Notes: generated from the sequence alone by a model not told the origin. A stretch of DNA of 64,000 bases from Capsicum annuum (GCF_002878395.1 NC_061120.1:94317163-94381162), one strand, 5' to 3'; positions 23,597 to 35,930 are shown, numbered from the stretch's first letter. Program-made: numbers and translations.

Positions 23597-24301
23597 TTGT
23601 ACTTCAATTTTTGGTCAAGGCACGGGCCGAAATTGCTTTATATACTTGCCACTTCTCACGAGTATAAGGCATCTCCAGAGGTTGTTACAAGTATTCTGAA
23701 ACTTTTCTCTTATGATGTGTATTATTTACTTGATCCAGGGTCCACTCTCTCTTATGTGACTCTATTTGAAGCTTTGCATCTTGGTTTTGGTCTTGAGTTT
23801 CTGTCAGTTCTTTTTTCTATTTATACCCTGATAGGAGACTTTGTGGTTGTTAAAATAGACTATAGGGGGTGTCTGGTATCTATTAGTTGTAAAGAAACTC
23901 TTGTAGAATTGATACAATTAGACATAGTTAATTTTGATGTTATTTTGGAAATACTTTGGTTGTACTCGTGCTACGCTTACTTAGATTGTTGGTCCTGCAA
24001 GGTTGTCTTTATATTCTCTAATAAGCCAGTCATTATATGGGAAAAAGGTTCTTTAGTGCCTAAGTTGAGGTTCATATCATATCTTAGAGCTCGAAAGTTG
24101 ATTTCTAAAGGGTGTTTGTATCATTTGGTCCAAGTTAAAGATTCTGACTCGAAAGGTCCTTCTCTAGAATCTGCTCTAGTGGCTCATGAGTTTCCCAAGG
24201 TCTTTCTCGATGACCTTCATGGTATTCACCCTATAGGTAAATTGACATTGGGATTGATCTTATTCCGAACACTAATCCAATTTTCATTCCTCCTTATATA
24301 A
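23597..24301 (+). pseudogene. E3 retropepsin-like protease and linker (longest open frame in the window)
   Basis: 234 codons without a stop. The active-site stretch DPGSTLSYVT sits at about residues 51-60, the usual form in Del-type elements, so the catalytic Asp and Gly are kept. Downstream are YRGCLVSI, ELIQLDIVNFDVIL and FPKVFLDDLHGI, the last being the linker toward RT. It is a segment of the gag-pol polyprotein and not a separate gene: the ATG is internal, and gag upstream and RT downstream are in broken or other frames. The open length is probably chance survival, but see the findings. Confidence 0.75.
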
Positions 24302-24985
24302 TAGATTCAACAGAGTTGAAGGAGCTCAAAGAGAAATTGAAGAATCTTTTAGATAAATGTTTCATCCATCCTAGTGTGTCTCCTTTGGTTCTCCTATGTT
24401 GTTTCTGCATAAGAAGGATTGTTCCCTTTAAATGTGCTTTGATTATCATTAGTTGAACAAGGTACCATAAAGAATAAGTTTCCTCTTCCTAGGATCGACA
24501 ATTTATTTTATCATCGTCAAGGTGTGAAGTGTTTCTCAATGATTTATTATTGGTCGGGCTATTATCAACTTAATATTAGGGAAGTGGATATCCATAAAAC
24601 TGCATTCAAGACCCAGTACAGTCATTATAAGTTCCTAGTTATGTTTTCTGGGTTAACCAATGCCCCCGTAATATTTATGAATTTGATAAATAAGGTCTTC
24701 CGTCTATTTCTAGACTTGTTTTTTATCATCTTCATCAATGACATCTTGATCTATTTTAATAGTGGGCAGATCATGTTGATCGCCTCTGTACTGTATTGCA
24801 AACCATGAAGGATCATTATTTGTATGCCAAGTTCTCTAGTTTGAGTTATGGTTGAAGGTTGTGCCATTTCTTGGTCATGTTATCTCTAGTGAAGGGATGA
24901 TGGTTGATCCACAAAAGGCTGCGGCAATTAAGAAGTGCCCTAGACATACAAATCCAACTGATATTTGTAGCTTCTTGGGTCCAGC
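24302..24985 (+). pseudogene. E3 reverse transcriptase (broken, catalytic Asp lost)
   Basis: Starts with ELKELKEKLKNLLDKCFI-like residues, then a shift. The frame 24524-24808 reads [35 protein letters not shown] and [14 protein letters not shown] at 24731-24745 replaces the first Asp of the catalytic pair with Asn; ATCGAT to ATCAAT at a CpG would explain it. Then LGHVISSEGMMVDPQKAA-like residues (24870-24930). RT makes the cDNA; this one could not. Confidence 0.8.
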
Positions 24986-25545
24986 CAATTACTATAGGTA
25001 ATTCATGGAAATTCTTTTGACTATAACTGCCCCATTACTAAGTCGACCTAGAAGAAGGTAAAGTCCATTTAGTAGTATGTGTGTGAGAATAGTATTGATA
25101 AGTTGAAGAATAAATTGACTTTGCCTTTGGTTTTGACCTTTCCCGAGGGTAATAAATGTTTTATAGTGTATTGTGGCATTTCTCATATTAGTAATTGTTG
25201 TGTATTAACATAACATGGAAGGGTAGTGGGCTATGCTTCTAGGAAATTGAAAATCCATGAGAAGAACTACCCTACTCATGATTTTGAGTTGTTGGTTGTG
25301 GTATTTGTATTGATGATTTGGTGCCACTATCCTTATGGGGTTTATCCTGACATCTTTTCTTATTATAAGAGCCTTCAGTATGTGTTTGCTCAGAAGGAGT
25401 TGAATCTCAGACATAGAAACTGGGTTGAGTTGCTGAAAGACTATGATATGAGTCTCTATTACCAACCATGTAAAGGAAACATAGTTGATGATGCTCTTAG
25501 TAGGTTATCCATGGGGAGTTTATATCATATGGATGAGGATAAGTA
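24986..25545 (+). pseudogene. E3 RNase H (mostly readable)
   Basis: The frame 25226-25546 reads GYASRKLKIHEKNYPTHDFELL, then KSLQYVFAQKELNLRHRNW and YYQPCKGNIVDDALSRLSMG, all typical for Ty3 RNase H and its junction with integrase. In the FSYYKSLQY stretch the usual Asp before His is Tyr, and His is Tyr. The N-terminal part (24990-25220) is in other frames. Confidence 0.75.
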
Positions 25546-27092
25546 GAAGTTAGCGAAGGAAATCCACCCTTTGTCAAATCTTAGTGTTTATCTCACTGAC
25601 TTTGGGATGGTGGTGTGTTTGTGCATCAGGTATCATAGCTATCTCTGGTTGTTCAGATAAAGGAAAAACAAATGTTGGATCCCAATTATATGAAGATTAA
25701 GAGTAGTGTGGGTCAACAAAAGTATGTTAATTTTGCAATTGGTGGTGATGGTATCCTAAGGTACCCTAGTAGGTTATGTATTCTAGATGTCGATGAATTT
25801 AGGGAAAGGTTTATGACCGAGGCTTATAGATATTGGTATGCTATTCATCCTAGTTCTATGAAGATGTATCATGATCGTAGGGAGTTTTATTTGTTGAATA
25901 ATATGAATCTATATGTGGCTAGCTTTGTGGCTAAGTGTATTGTTAGTCAACCAGTGAAAGCTGAACACTTGAAAACCGAGGTTTTATACCAATAGATTGA
26001 GTAACCCAAATGGAATTGGGAGTAAATTAATATAGATTTTGTAACTAGTCTTTCTCAGTCTCGAAACCAATGTGATTCTATTTGCGTCATTGTAGATAGG
26101 ATAACAAATTTTACTCACTTCTTGACAGTGAGGACTAGTTATTCGACGGAGGATTATACTAAGTTATATCTTGAAAATATCGTGAAGTTGTATGGTACTT
26201 TGGTTTCTATCCTCTAGGATCATGGTACTCCATTCTCATCTCACTTTTAGAAGTCATTCCCAACTGGTTTTGGTACACCACTGTACTTTTGTACCGCTTC
26301 CTACCGATAGACGGATGGACAATCAGAGAGGACCATCTCCAAACATTGGAAGATATCCTTTGCGCTTAAGTGATTGATCACTGTAGTAGTTGGTAGTATC
26401 ATTTTCCATTTATTTAATTTTCCAATAACAATAGTTATCATTCTAGCATTGGTATGGTACGTTTTGTGGCATTGTACGGTATGAGATATTATTCTCCTAT
26501 TGGGTGGTATGAAGTTGGTGAGGGTAAGTAGCTTGGCCCTAATTTTTTTCACCAAGCCTTGGATAAGGTGAAGGTGATTCGTGATAGTTTGAAAGCCACT
26601 CAATGTCACCAAAAGTCCTATGTAGATATGTTGTGAAGGGATTTTAAGTTTAGCATTGGCAATTAAGTATTTTTGAAGGTATATCCCATGAAAGGAGTGA
26701 TGTGGTTTGGTAAGAAGAGGAAGCTAAGTCCCTAGTATGTTGGTCCATATTCAATTTTGAAGGGGGTTGGTAATATTCCTTAAGAGTTGGACTTAACCTA
26801 TAGTTTGAGCTCCATCCATCCGGTATTCCATATTTCTATGATGCAGCGATGTATAGATGATCCTTCATTGGTAGTTCACTTAGATGATGTTGGTATTTCT
26901 GACTTTTTGTCCTATGAGAAGGTCCAGGTGAGGATCTTAGATGAACAAATTCTCCGGTTCCAAACAAAAGAGGTGGCTTCGGTGTAGCTTCTATGGAGAA
27001 ACCAAAAGTTCGAGAAAGCTACTTTAGAAGCAGAAGAGGACTTGAAGTCCAACTATCTACATCTGTTTTTTGTTTTGAAAAATCGTGCTTGA
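25546..27092 (+). pseudogene. E3 integrase and C-terminal tail (broken)
   Basis: The zinc-binding domain lies in 25672-25995: YAIHPSSMKMYHDRREFY keeps both His, while AKCIVSQPVKAEH keeps the first Cys and has Ser for the second. The core follows in several frames: WEWEXINIDFVTSL-like residues carry the first Asp (about 26015-26050), then RITNFTHFL. The C-terminal tail (26787-27092) reads SSIHPVFHISMMQRCIDD, LSYEKVQVRILDEQI and LWRNQKFEKATLEAEED, ending at the TGA at 27090-27092. This tail is the chromodomain-like end of Del/Tekay elements, thought to guide insertion into heterochromatin. Confidence 0.75.
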
Positions 27093-27228
27093 GATATGTG
27101 TTAATTTTCTTATCTTTGATGTATGTCTTTTTTTACTTGGATAAAGGTTGGTTTTAAGTGTAACGTTGTTTAATAATGTATTAACTTTTGCTTATGCTTT
27201 CTTTAATCGTAATTCGAGGATGAATGAT

Positions 27229-27244
27229 CCCAGTGGGGGAGAAT
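27229..27244 (+). other. E3 polypurine tract
   Basis: CCCAGTGGGGGAGAAT directly precedes the 3' LTR start TGAAACACC. The GGGGGAGA core is intact. Confidence 0.85.
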
Positions 27245-29436
27245 TGAAACACCATTGCTTTGAACACTTAGAGAATTTTATAAATTTAAGATTATGGGTA
27301 GAGTAAGGTTTGAGCATACCTCTCATATACTAGGGTACAAGTAGTACCCTCCCCTATCATATGTTAGGCATTGTATGGCATCTTACATTCTGTCCATGGT
27401 GCGGTTTTGACTTTCTCAAGTAATATTTTAGGGTGCTAGTCATATGTTTACAAGTCGTATGATGACTTGAGGTTGACCTAGTGCATTCTGCCTAGTCTAC
27501 GAGTTTTACGGTACTTCTCATAACTTAAAGTATGACTTGTCCTTGTTTGGTTGTATGTTGATCATCATGGTGTCCATAGGGAGGTTAGGGTGCGAATAAG
27601 GGTAACACTTGTACTCTAGGGTACGGTTTGAGTAAGGTGAGTCATACGTTCCTTGGTTTAATTTTTAGGTTTTAAGCTTAGCACATTTTGGACATTTTCC
27701 ACCACAAAAATCTTATAACGCACGACTAATAACATTGTTGTCCCTTCATTGTTCACACGGACATGATTAACTCATTCAAATATCTTGTGAAAACTTCTTC
27801 AATAATATTGGAGGCTAGGGTTTCAAGATGTATTCATCTAGAGGCTAATGGGGTCAAGTTCATTGCGTGAATTATCTTGTATAAGTCATGTGACCATTCC
27901 CTTATTAAAATTTTGCAAATATCGTGTGTTTTAAACATTCATTTTTATTATTTAATGGTGGGTTTTCAAATAAATGAATAGGGTTTTGATGTATAGTGAT
28001 GAGCATTGTGTACTCTTATTTGCGCTTCTCTTTCTAAATGTTCTTGAAAATGGCTTGCACTTGTGGGTCCTTTTTTATTATGGTTTAACAAATGGGTCAT
28101 GAGTAACCCTAATCTTGATGGCTTTCACTTAGGTTTTGGTCATGGTAAAGGTATGCTCTCGAGGTGTTTGTGGAAATGTCTAAGAGAAATAACATGTTAC
28201 ATGTTAATAGTGTTGTGAACTAAGGCAATGTATTAATGAGTAAGAGTAATTGGTAAATGACTTTGTAAAGGCCTTGTTGGTCATGTAATGAGTTAATTTG
28301 TAACTTTCATGGTTTGATTGATTATAAAGGGGTTTTAATCCCTAAACATAAAATTAAATAGTGTTTGAACTAAAGCTTGGTGTATGAATGATAGTAAAGA
28401 ATGAATAGTTTGGTAAAAGCTATTGATGACCACAATTTTACGTGAATGGTGCTGGAAAATAAGGGATTGGCTTATTAAAGTGATCGAGTGAGAAGTGGTT
28501 CAAAAAAAAATTTGATCATGTATGGTGTGAAAGTGTAGCCTTGATGGGTTGGATTGCCTAAATGGGTTAGAGTCCTTAAATGTAGAACTAAGTAAATGTG
28601 AATGCATGGACAAAAGGTTAGAGTCCTAATGTCAACTAGTAATGGACACGACGGTTGGTGGTTAGAGTCCACTTGATTAATAAAATGGCTTGAGGTTAGA
28701 ATCTTTTTTCTTAATATAATCAGGAAGCTCAAACTCCCTAACTGATGTAAGTAGGAGGATAGATTCCCCAACTCATCACTCATGATTGGGTTCAAAATGC
28801 ATGATAAGGTATTGTTTCCTTTTCCGAAAGTTGTTGTATGTATATATCTATATATATTTCTATGTATATAAATGTTATTTCTTATGATGGTTTGCCTTTT
28901 TTTTTAATAAAGGCAATATTTTATCCTTACCCGTGAATTACATACTATCACTCCAACCGCTAACCATCTCCAGTCGTTGTGTTACCACATGACACAGGGG
29001 TTGGATCTTCTTCTTCTCTTCTTGTGCAGTGACAAGGTGTTCGATCGATTCGTGTGTTTACTTTGAAGTGGTGAGCTTCCATACATTGGAAGGCATACAT
29101 TTTATGGTCTTTCTATCTTATGTCTTAAAATTATTTTAGACTTGGTTTTTGCTAATGTCCGGGGCATGCCCTGACACATTTAGACATCGAATTTATAGAG
29201 CTTTTGAGGATGATTGTGGACTTGGGTATGTTTGTTTAGTATGTTGACATCAATGTAATGGTTAAACATTCTTAATTTATGTTTATTAGTCTTGTTTCTG
29301 CTATATCTTTATATGTTCGGAGTTTATCCGATACTCATGGGTCGATGTGATGATTGGGTTGTGTTATCATAGGAATCTCCAGTCTTGTTGAGCTTTAGAT
29401 TTCCACTATGATCGGGATCGAGTTTGGGTCTTTTAA
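27245..29436 (+). repeat. E3 3' LTR
   Basis: About 2,192 bp, roughly 95 bp shorter than the 5' copy because of small deletions; for example, one of the repeated GGTTAGAGTCCACTT-like units at 21355-21500 is missing here. Starts TGAAACACC and ends GGTCTTTTAA where the 5' copy has GGTCCTGTCA. The minus-strand frame at 28475-28795 is LTR sequence. Confidence 0.8.
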
Positions 29437-29865
29437 ATTTTCCTTATAGAACTATTAGGAGATACAATTTGAGCCACTATTAAAAACTTTTTCTATATGC
29501 ACGTGGAAGTGTGCTTAGTATTCTTTACTTGTGTAATTTTCTACTATGCTCAATCAACTTATGATACCTACAGAGCATAAGTTGACACTCACTCCTGCTA
29601 TCTTTAACTTTTAAGTGCAAATCCTAGTTCAAAAACGACAAGTGTAGTGTGTGTTCGAGGTGTGTTTGAGGCTAATTTCTAGTATAGGTGAGCCCCTCAG
29701 TTGGTTCTTGACTTTGAATTTCATCTATACTTACTCTCTTTATTTTACTTTTTAGAGACAAACTTGTGTATTTTCGTACTCATCATTAGTTGTACTGCAC
29801 TTTACTCATGACATCAGATTATTGAATAGGAGATATTTCTTGTCTAGTTTATGATATTTTGTGTG

Positions 29866-29913
<48 letters not shown>

Positions 29914-30158
29914 ATTGAATTTCTTATGAAGTCTTGTATTTAATTTTATTTATTTGTTTCCACATACATAAACAATTTATGAGTTAGGTTTACTATAACA
30001 AAAACTTTGAATATTTCTTTATGTTTTGAGCTCACTGCCTTGGATATGACTCACCCTCTGAATTTTAGGTGTCTTGATGGATCAGGATCCCCTAGTTGTT
30101 AGGTGTCTAGTGAATGGTGCTTAAATTTCTATCTTGGGTACGACTTGGGGACACATGT
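29437..30158. repeat. Decayed repeat, possible LTR end; no gene
   Basis: No coding motif. The end, GGGTACGACTTGGGGACACA (30136-30155), resembles the terminal CTTGGGGTCGTGACA of Solanaceae gypsy LTRs, so this may be the last part of an older LTR. No partner was found. Confidence 0.3.
29871..29908. repeat. (AT)n microsatellite, 38 bp
   Basis: Nineteen uninterrupted AT units, flanked by a TGTGTATGT stretch. The longest perfect simple repeat in the window. Confidence 0.95.
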
Positions 30159-31990
30159 TGTAAAGACTTATAATAAGTCGTTGAAATGGAATAGTATTCA
30201 AATCAGAAATTAAGTGGCTAAGTTCATCTTGAGTATGAGTGGCTCACTATGACCCTTAATGACTTGTTATGAGTCATTGGTGCAAATCATAGGATGTCTA
30301 CTATTTACGAAATTTGGTTCTATGTTTACTATAACTAGACCCTACGAGTCGTAGAGTCCCATTAAGAGTTATGTAATTGAGTCGTAAGGTCTAAGTAACA
30401 TTTCAAAGACTCCAAAAGGCTCTCTGAATTCCCTAAAGTAGGTCAACCTAGGTTTTTATCAAGTTTGTCATCTAAGGGATAAACAATCGATTTCTATGCA
30501 AATTTTTTAGTTTTTATGGCTTGTTACTCTTCCTTCATTTTTTATTTGTTCAAAGCATATTTTTAAAGTATTTTTCATGGGATATTCATGTTGGTATTAT
30601 AACAGAGGTTGATGGTTTTTAATGTTTGTAGTTGAACAATGTTTTCCCATGGTTTACATATGAGTTTTCATGCTTTAATTATAGTTTTGAATTTGTTTGT
30701 GCATGGGTATTGTGAATGAACGAGGTAATTGTTATTTTTCCTTAGTTTTGACTTTTGAAGTGTTTATGAATCCAACCCCATATTGTGAAATTGGTATTTA
30801 ATTATGAGATATGTGGGAATTTGTAAAACTGAACAATTGCATTATGATATTTAATTAAACCATATTCATTAGTTTTTTCACAAACTAATGCATAATGGAA
30901 CCAAGAGGGTTGCATAATGATACCAACGATGTATACCATAGTGTGAAAGATGGTTCAATGAATAGAAATGTGTGATAATTGGTTTAGTTGTACTTTAATA
31001 AGGGTTGTGTAGATGAGTCAAGAAATTTTAGGTTCGGGTGATAGATACTAGAAACCATGTTTGACGATGCAGGGGTCTAAGTTACAAGGTAGGTACATGC
31101 CCCTCATATTAATATTTCATTATTAGGTAGGTTTAAGACCTCCATATATTATTACATGATTGATTGCTTAGGTCACCTTAGTATATGATTGATAGGTTCG
31201 AGTTCCCCGTGCGTATATATGAGATTATTTTCTGGTTGATTTAGTTACATGTTATGTTACCTGACCAGGGTATGAGAGCTTGAGCCCATATAGCCCATGG
31301 GTACATGTTATGACGATTGAGGTACAGAATCTCGACTAAGGTTTTAAAGCGCATGATAAGCCTTGTTCCCTATCTCGTCATGTAATATATATGTATATGT
31401 ATTTGATTAGGTTCATTGCTTATGAATGATTTTAAATTGTTGATCATGATACTATGTCATTCTTATCATAAGTTTAAAGCTAGTACTCCAATAACTAATC
31501 ATTTTTGGATGTTGTATACCCATGTGAAGCAGGAATTGGTCATACTTCCACTCATTCTCAGTGACTAGGATTTAGGATCAGTTCGTGAGTTGACATTGAA
31601 GTGGTGAGCTACTACACTTTTATAGTATACATTTCATGTTATGGTGTCTTATGTCTTAGATTTTTTAGTCTTGTTCTTTACTGTAGTCGGGAGCATGTCC
31701 CAACACTTTATTGATATTCAATTTTTTGTTCTTTATTTTAATGCTTTGTTTGGACTACTGTTGATGTTGGGTGATGTCGATCGATTGTTTGGTCGGTCAA
31801 CAGTCGTTGGTTACGAACATGTTTTAAAATTACATAGGATTATTGAACTCTATCTTGTTATATGTTCAAAATTCATCTGACCTTGACATATGTTGTGTTT
31901 GGTTTCGTTAGGTACCAGGGGTGATCTTTAGTCCACATAAGACTTGAGACACCCATCAGGCCAGGCCTTAGTCCTTGTTAGGGTAATGAC
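30159..31990 (+). repeat. E4 5' LTR
   Basis: About 1.83 kb. Its right part (from about 31665) aligns with 46918-47235: shared GGAGCATGTCCCAACAC / GGGGCATGTCCCGACAC, ACTTTATT-ATATTCA, GGTCGGTC / GATCGGTC and TATGTTGTGTTTGGTTT blocks. No second copy of the left part exists in the window, so the start is uncertain. The plus-strand frame at 31641-31880 is LTR sequence. Confidence 0.6.
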
Positions 31991-31995
31991 GGAGA

Positions 31996-32010
31996 TGATT
32001 TCAGAGCCTA
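31996..32010 (+). other. E4 primer-binding site (iMet type)
   Basis: TGATTTCAGAGCCTA corresponds to TGGTATCAGAGCCTA with two changes, placed five bases after the estimated LTR end. Confidence 0.65.
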
Positions 32011-32219
32011 GATTTGGTGACATTGGGTGTTGAACAAAGCTATGTCAATTATAGTCTTTTCTATAGGTGGGTCAAGTTCCACACATATATGGGAGAGGCT
32101 ACAAGGCATTTAGGAATGTTTCCATTTCTTGTTGCTCTATTTCTCGTTATAGAGTCTATGGTCTTGAATCTCCTATAATTATCGTGTGTTCTCTTTTCAG
32201 ATCAATCCAACAAGATTAT

Positions 32220-33379
32220 CTAATGCTCGTGGTAACTCTTATTTCCCATATAAGGATAATATGGATGGAGCTCGTCCAACTTCTGAAGTTCAAAACTGGT
32301 GTAGGGTCACTGCTTCTTATTGACCTGATGGGGCTCTATCAGATCCCTCTATCCCACCTTAGGCATCTTTAACTGATGCGTCTAATGTTGATTTTTGTCA
32401 GGCGTTTCATTTGCTTACCCAATTGGTGGCCTCCCTGGCTGAGTAGGTTTCTTCTGTTGCCCTATCATATGAGGCAACTAGGGTTGGACAATTCATAATG
32501 TTGAGTCATCCTCTTTTCACTGGTTCTAAACTTGAGGAGAATCCTCAAAACATCATTGATAAGATGAAAAAGATATTCCGTATGATACATGCTACTAATG
32601 TGGAGGGCGTAAAGGTCGCCACTTAGCAATTAAATGATGTTGCATAATAGTGGTCCAAGGAATGGGACCATTCTTGGTGTGATAATGCTGAGTCATATTT
32701 TTGGAATAATTTTTCTAGCGATTTCCTTGAATGCTTCTTTACTTAAGGGTTGAGGTAGGCAAATTCCAAGGAGTTTGTGAATCTAATATACAACAAGATG
32801 TCAGTAAAGGAGAATGCCTTAAAGTTCCATCACTTGTCGCGTTATACTCCTGAATTGGTGTCTCGCATGAAACCTAGAATGAGGAAGTTTATTTCTTAGC
32901 TTTCCTGTGAGTTAAGCATTGAATGTAGGTTTCCTTCTCCAACAAGGATATGGATATCTCTAAACTTATGGCATATATGCACTAGGTGGATGTAGAAAAA
33001 ATTAGACTAGCAGAGATGAGTGAAAGACAGAGTAAGAAGTTTTGTTATTTCGATCAGGGTGAAAGTACTAGTAGAGTGGTAGAGATGGTGGAAAGTGGTC
33101 TAAGAAGAAGTTGGGAAATTCTGGTTCCTACTCTATAGCTAGTTCTACTTATCCAAAGGCATCAAGTGACTGTCATTCTCAGTATAATAGTGTCTTTAGA
33201 GAACCAGGGGCCCAGTAATAGGCTACTGCAGCTAAATCAGCTCCATCGTATCCTCATTGTAGGTTTTGTCGTCAGGTGCATCATTATTTATTCTTGTAGG
33301 TTTTGTTGTCAGGTGCATCATTATTTTTTAAAAGAAGGGAGGAACAAGTTGCTCAAATGAGGCCAGACTAGTTATATAC
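32220..33379 (+). pseudogene. E4 gag, first part (broken, cut by E5)
   Basis: Plus-strand segments in order: HLLTQLVASLAE, SYEATRVGQFIMLSHPLFTG, NIIDKMKKIFRMIHATNVEG, FVNLIYNKMSVKENALKFH and LSRYTPELVSRMKPRMRKFI, all typical for Del/Tekay gag. Stops are frequent, several of CAG-to-TAG type. A knuckle-like CRFC stretch (about 33260-33300) appears twice in a row as GTTTTGTCGTCAGG and GTTTTGTTGTCAGG copies, a small local duplication. Reading is cut at 33379 by the E5 LTR. The start codon was not found. Confidence 0.65.
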
Positions 33380-35930
33380 TGTAACACCCCGAGTCTGTAC
33401 CTCGGATACAACATGATGCTTACGACCCTGAAGGACCACAAGCTTACCCATGACTGATATCTGTTGTGAGCATTCAAATATGATATTTTAATAAATGGAT
33501 AAATAGGCTAAAATACCATAAGCTTCAAATCTGTAAATACTGCCAAAGTTTATAAACTGAAAAAACAATTTGTAAAACTGAACATTATTTGAAAAATAGT
33601 CTAAAAAGCCTCTAACTGAAGTTCTCAGAAAGTGGAGTTGATGGTACAATCCCACAACTAAATCCATCTACTGAAATATTGAGTCTCCTGAAATAACGAA
33701 ATAAAAGAATAAAGAATATTCTCTAATGATGAGGACTCACAGCTAATCTACTGCTGCTGGCTGAATTTGAATCTATCTATGCGCGGTCGGGAACCTGAGC
33801 GTCCGAACATATGATATGAGACATCATAGCGCAAAGAAAGAATATGCGTCAGTACGTGGAATGTAGTACTATGATAGATGAGGTAAGGCCCATATATATG
33901 AACAACAATTGACTAAATGATATATAGTAACTAATCATGACCATAAATGGATAACTGATACTGCTGTAAATACTGAGTATGTAATAATGTGCATATAAAT
34001 AAATACAGTGACTAAAGTTGTCTAAAGTTAAGTGCTAAATTTTGATATTGAGTAGCTAATATCAGAAGTTACTAATAACTGATTTAATGATACAAGATGA
34101 ATATATCTGACAGTCCTAAATCTATGGAAATGAACTGAGTTCTATTCGAAATACTAAGACTGAAACTGTAGGAGGCAATCATCTAACCGAGATGTCCTGA
34201 ATAAGATAAACTAACCGAGTTAGGGTCTAACCTTTAGCCCAAGTTATAAGGGCGTCAGTACTGTGCCATGGCTATAGGCATTGGAGAGTTACCCTCATCT
34301 GGTAGGTACTCTAATTAGAATGGTGGAACCCTCATTTGATAGGTACTCTAATTAGAATGGTGGAACCCTCATCTGATAGGTTAAAATACCTCATTAACCC
34401 TCAACTTGCAGGTTTGATGTCCCAACCTAGGCTGGCTACGTAGTTCTGGAATGCAAGGATTTCTTCTAAGGATTACACCCTCTAATGGTAGGTAAGCCCG
34501 TATCCTTGGGTTCACTCGGTGCTGAATCCTACTCACAACTAAAAGACACTGAATTGAGTATAATGAACTAGACTGGATTGATACCGAGTTTATGAAGTTT
34601 TCCTGAGTTCTATAATTGACTCAGTTCTACTGAGTTCTGTAACTGACTGGATTCTACTGATTAGGACATTACTGATACTATTCTGTAACGTAGACTAGCT
34701 CTAGGTACACAGCTAAATTGTCGGGTATTAAATAACCCCAGGACTTGATAGCATAAAATAAATGTATAGCAAAATCTTGAAATAAATAACAATGTACACT
34801 GTCCATAATTCATTCATAGAGACATTTTATCAAACACTTGTAATACATTAACTTGTACATGAATGGGGAATACATGCTATCATGTTATAATGGCACTATT
34901 TTATTCACATAGACATTTTATCAAACACATGGGGAGGCATAACTGAATCATTAAATCATAAACACTTATGGTTGACATGGTTTCAACAATCACTTTGCAA
35001 ATTGAAGGGTTTGTCATGAATATCGTGTAAATCAACACATACTAGGATCAATTGTTAGAAATTGTAATTTAAATCATAGATTAAAACCCAAAAATAACAT
35101 GAACTTAAATTCAACTTAATTTAAGCATGCAATTCATAAATTAATAATCTTGTAGTTTTAAAAATAGATTCGTGGACTCTATGGGTAAAATGAACCAATA
35201 GATGAACATCTAACATACCTTAATTTATGAGTTTCTTGAAGTTCTTGGTGAATTCTTTGATATTGCTCTTGGTTTCATGGATCTAGGGTTTGTAGTTTTG
35301 AGAGAGAATGATTTTAATTTGGGGATAAATTGAGTTAGTAATGATTTAAAATGTCTTTAGAGATTAAATCATCTATCTAGGCATGTTAAAATCATGTAAA
35401 AAGATTGTTTAAACCTTAGACAAAACATTTAATTTCTGTTGAAATTATTCGAAATAGGCACCTGGTGTGATGCGGCCCTATCGCGCTATATCTCTTGAAA
35501 TTACCAACTAGGAAAATGCATGGTGGCGCGATGCGTTGGTATTGCGTTACCACTTTTGTTTGGACCTAGAAGTTCACCGCGATGTGGTGGAATCACATTG
35601 GAACACTGGAAATTGACAAATGTGAAAATAAGTTATGGTGTGACGTACTGATAACGCAGCACTTCACAAGAAACTGACAAGTACCATTTTGACAAACTCC
35701 GCTATGCGCTATTCGCCTGAATGACAATGTTTAGCTACTGAAACTTAAAAATGTCATAACTTCTTACCCAGTTATCAGATTTAGCAAAATTTTAATAGTT
35801 GGAAAGCTAATTCAATTTCCTACACAATGGCATGTTCTAAACTGAAAAATACTGAGTGTTTTAAAAAATTTATATCTGGTAACTCATGAATTGAGAGTTA
35901 TGTTAATCTTTAGAAATAAAGGGTATTACA
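33380..35930 (-). repeat. E5 3' LTR
   Basis: Plus-strand termini TGTAACACCCC and GGTATTACA. It carries a 37-bp unit at 34291-34364 in two full copies plus a part, where the other LTR has one plus a part. TGACTCAG lies at 34617-34624 within an ACTGAGT-rich stretch. Large blocks match the other LTR and, in reverse complement, E7. Confidence 0.85.
34291..34380. repeat. 37-bp tandem repeat inside the E5 3' LTR
   Basis: Units 34291-34327 and 34328-34364 start ACCCTCATCTGGTAGG / ACCCTCATTTGATAGG and differ at two positions. A 16-base partial unit follows. The matching place in the 5' LTR (41966-42020) has one full unit and a part. Confidence 0.85.

Larger units (their letters stand above)
19965..29436 (+). 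mobile_element. E3: full-length but inactive Ty3/gypsy (Del/Tekay-type) element
   Basis: 5' LTR 19965-22251, iMet primer site, leader, gag from 22459, protease, RT, RNase H and integrase with tail ending at the stop at 27090-27092, purine tract 27229-27244, 3' LTR 27245-29436. The interior is about 4.99 kb. Flanks are ATTAT (19960-19964) and ATTTT (29437-29441), a four-of-five duplication. It is the least broken of the gypsy copies: its protease frame is 234 codons long. The leader resembles that of E4 (both have a GGCATTTA-CAATGTTT or GGAATGTTT-like stretch), suggesting the same lineage. Confidence 0.85.

Noticed and set aside
29871..29908. (AT)n tract as a replication origin or matrix attachment site
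   Set aside because: A simple repeat alone does not support such a role.
32067..32372. 101-codon plus-strand frame
   Set aside because: Lies in the E4 leader before gag and has no motif shared with the gag start of other elements.
33260..33335. Second zinc knuckle in E4 gag
   Set aside because: The two CRFCCQVHH-like readings come from a local duplication of about 40 bp in one knuckle region, more likely a late slip than two true domains.
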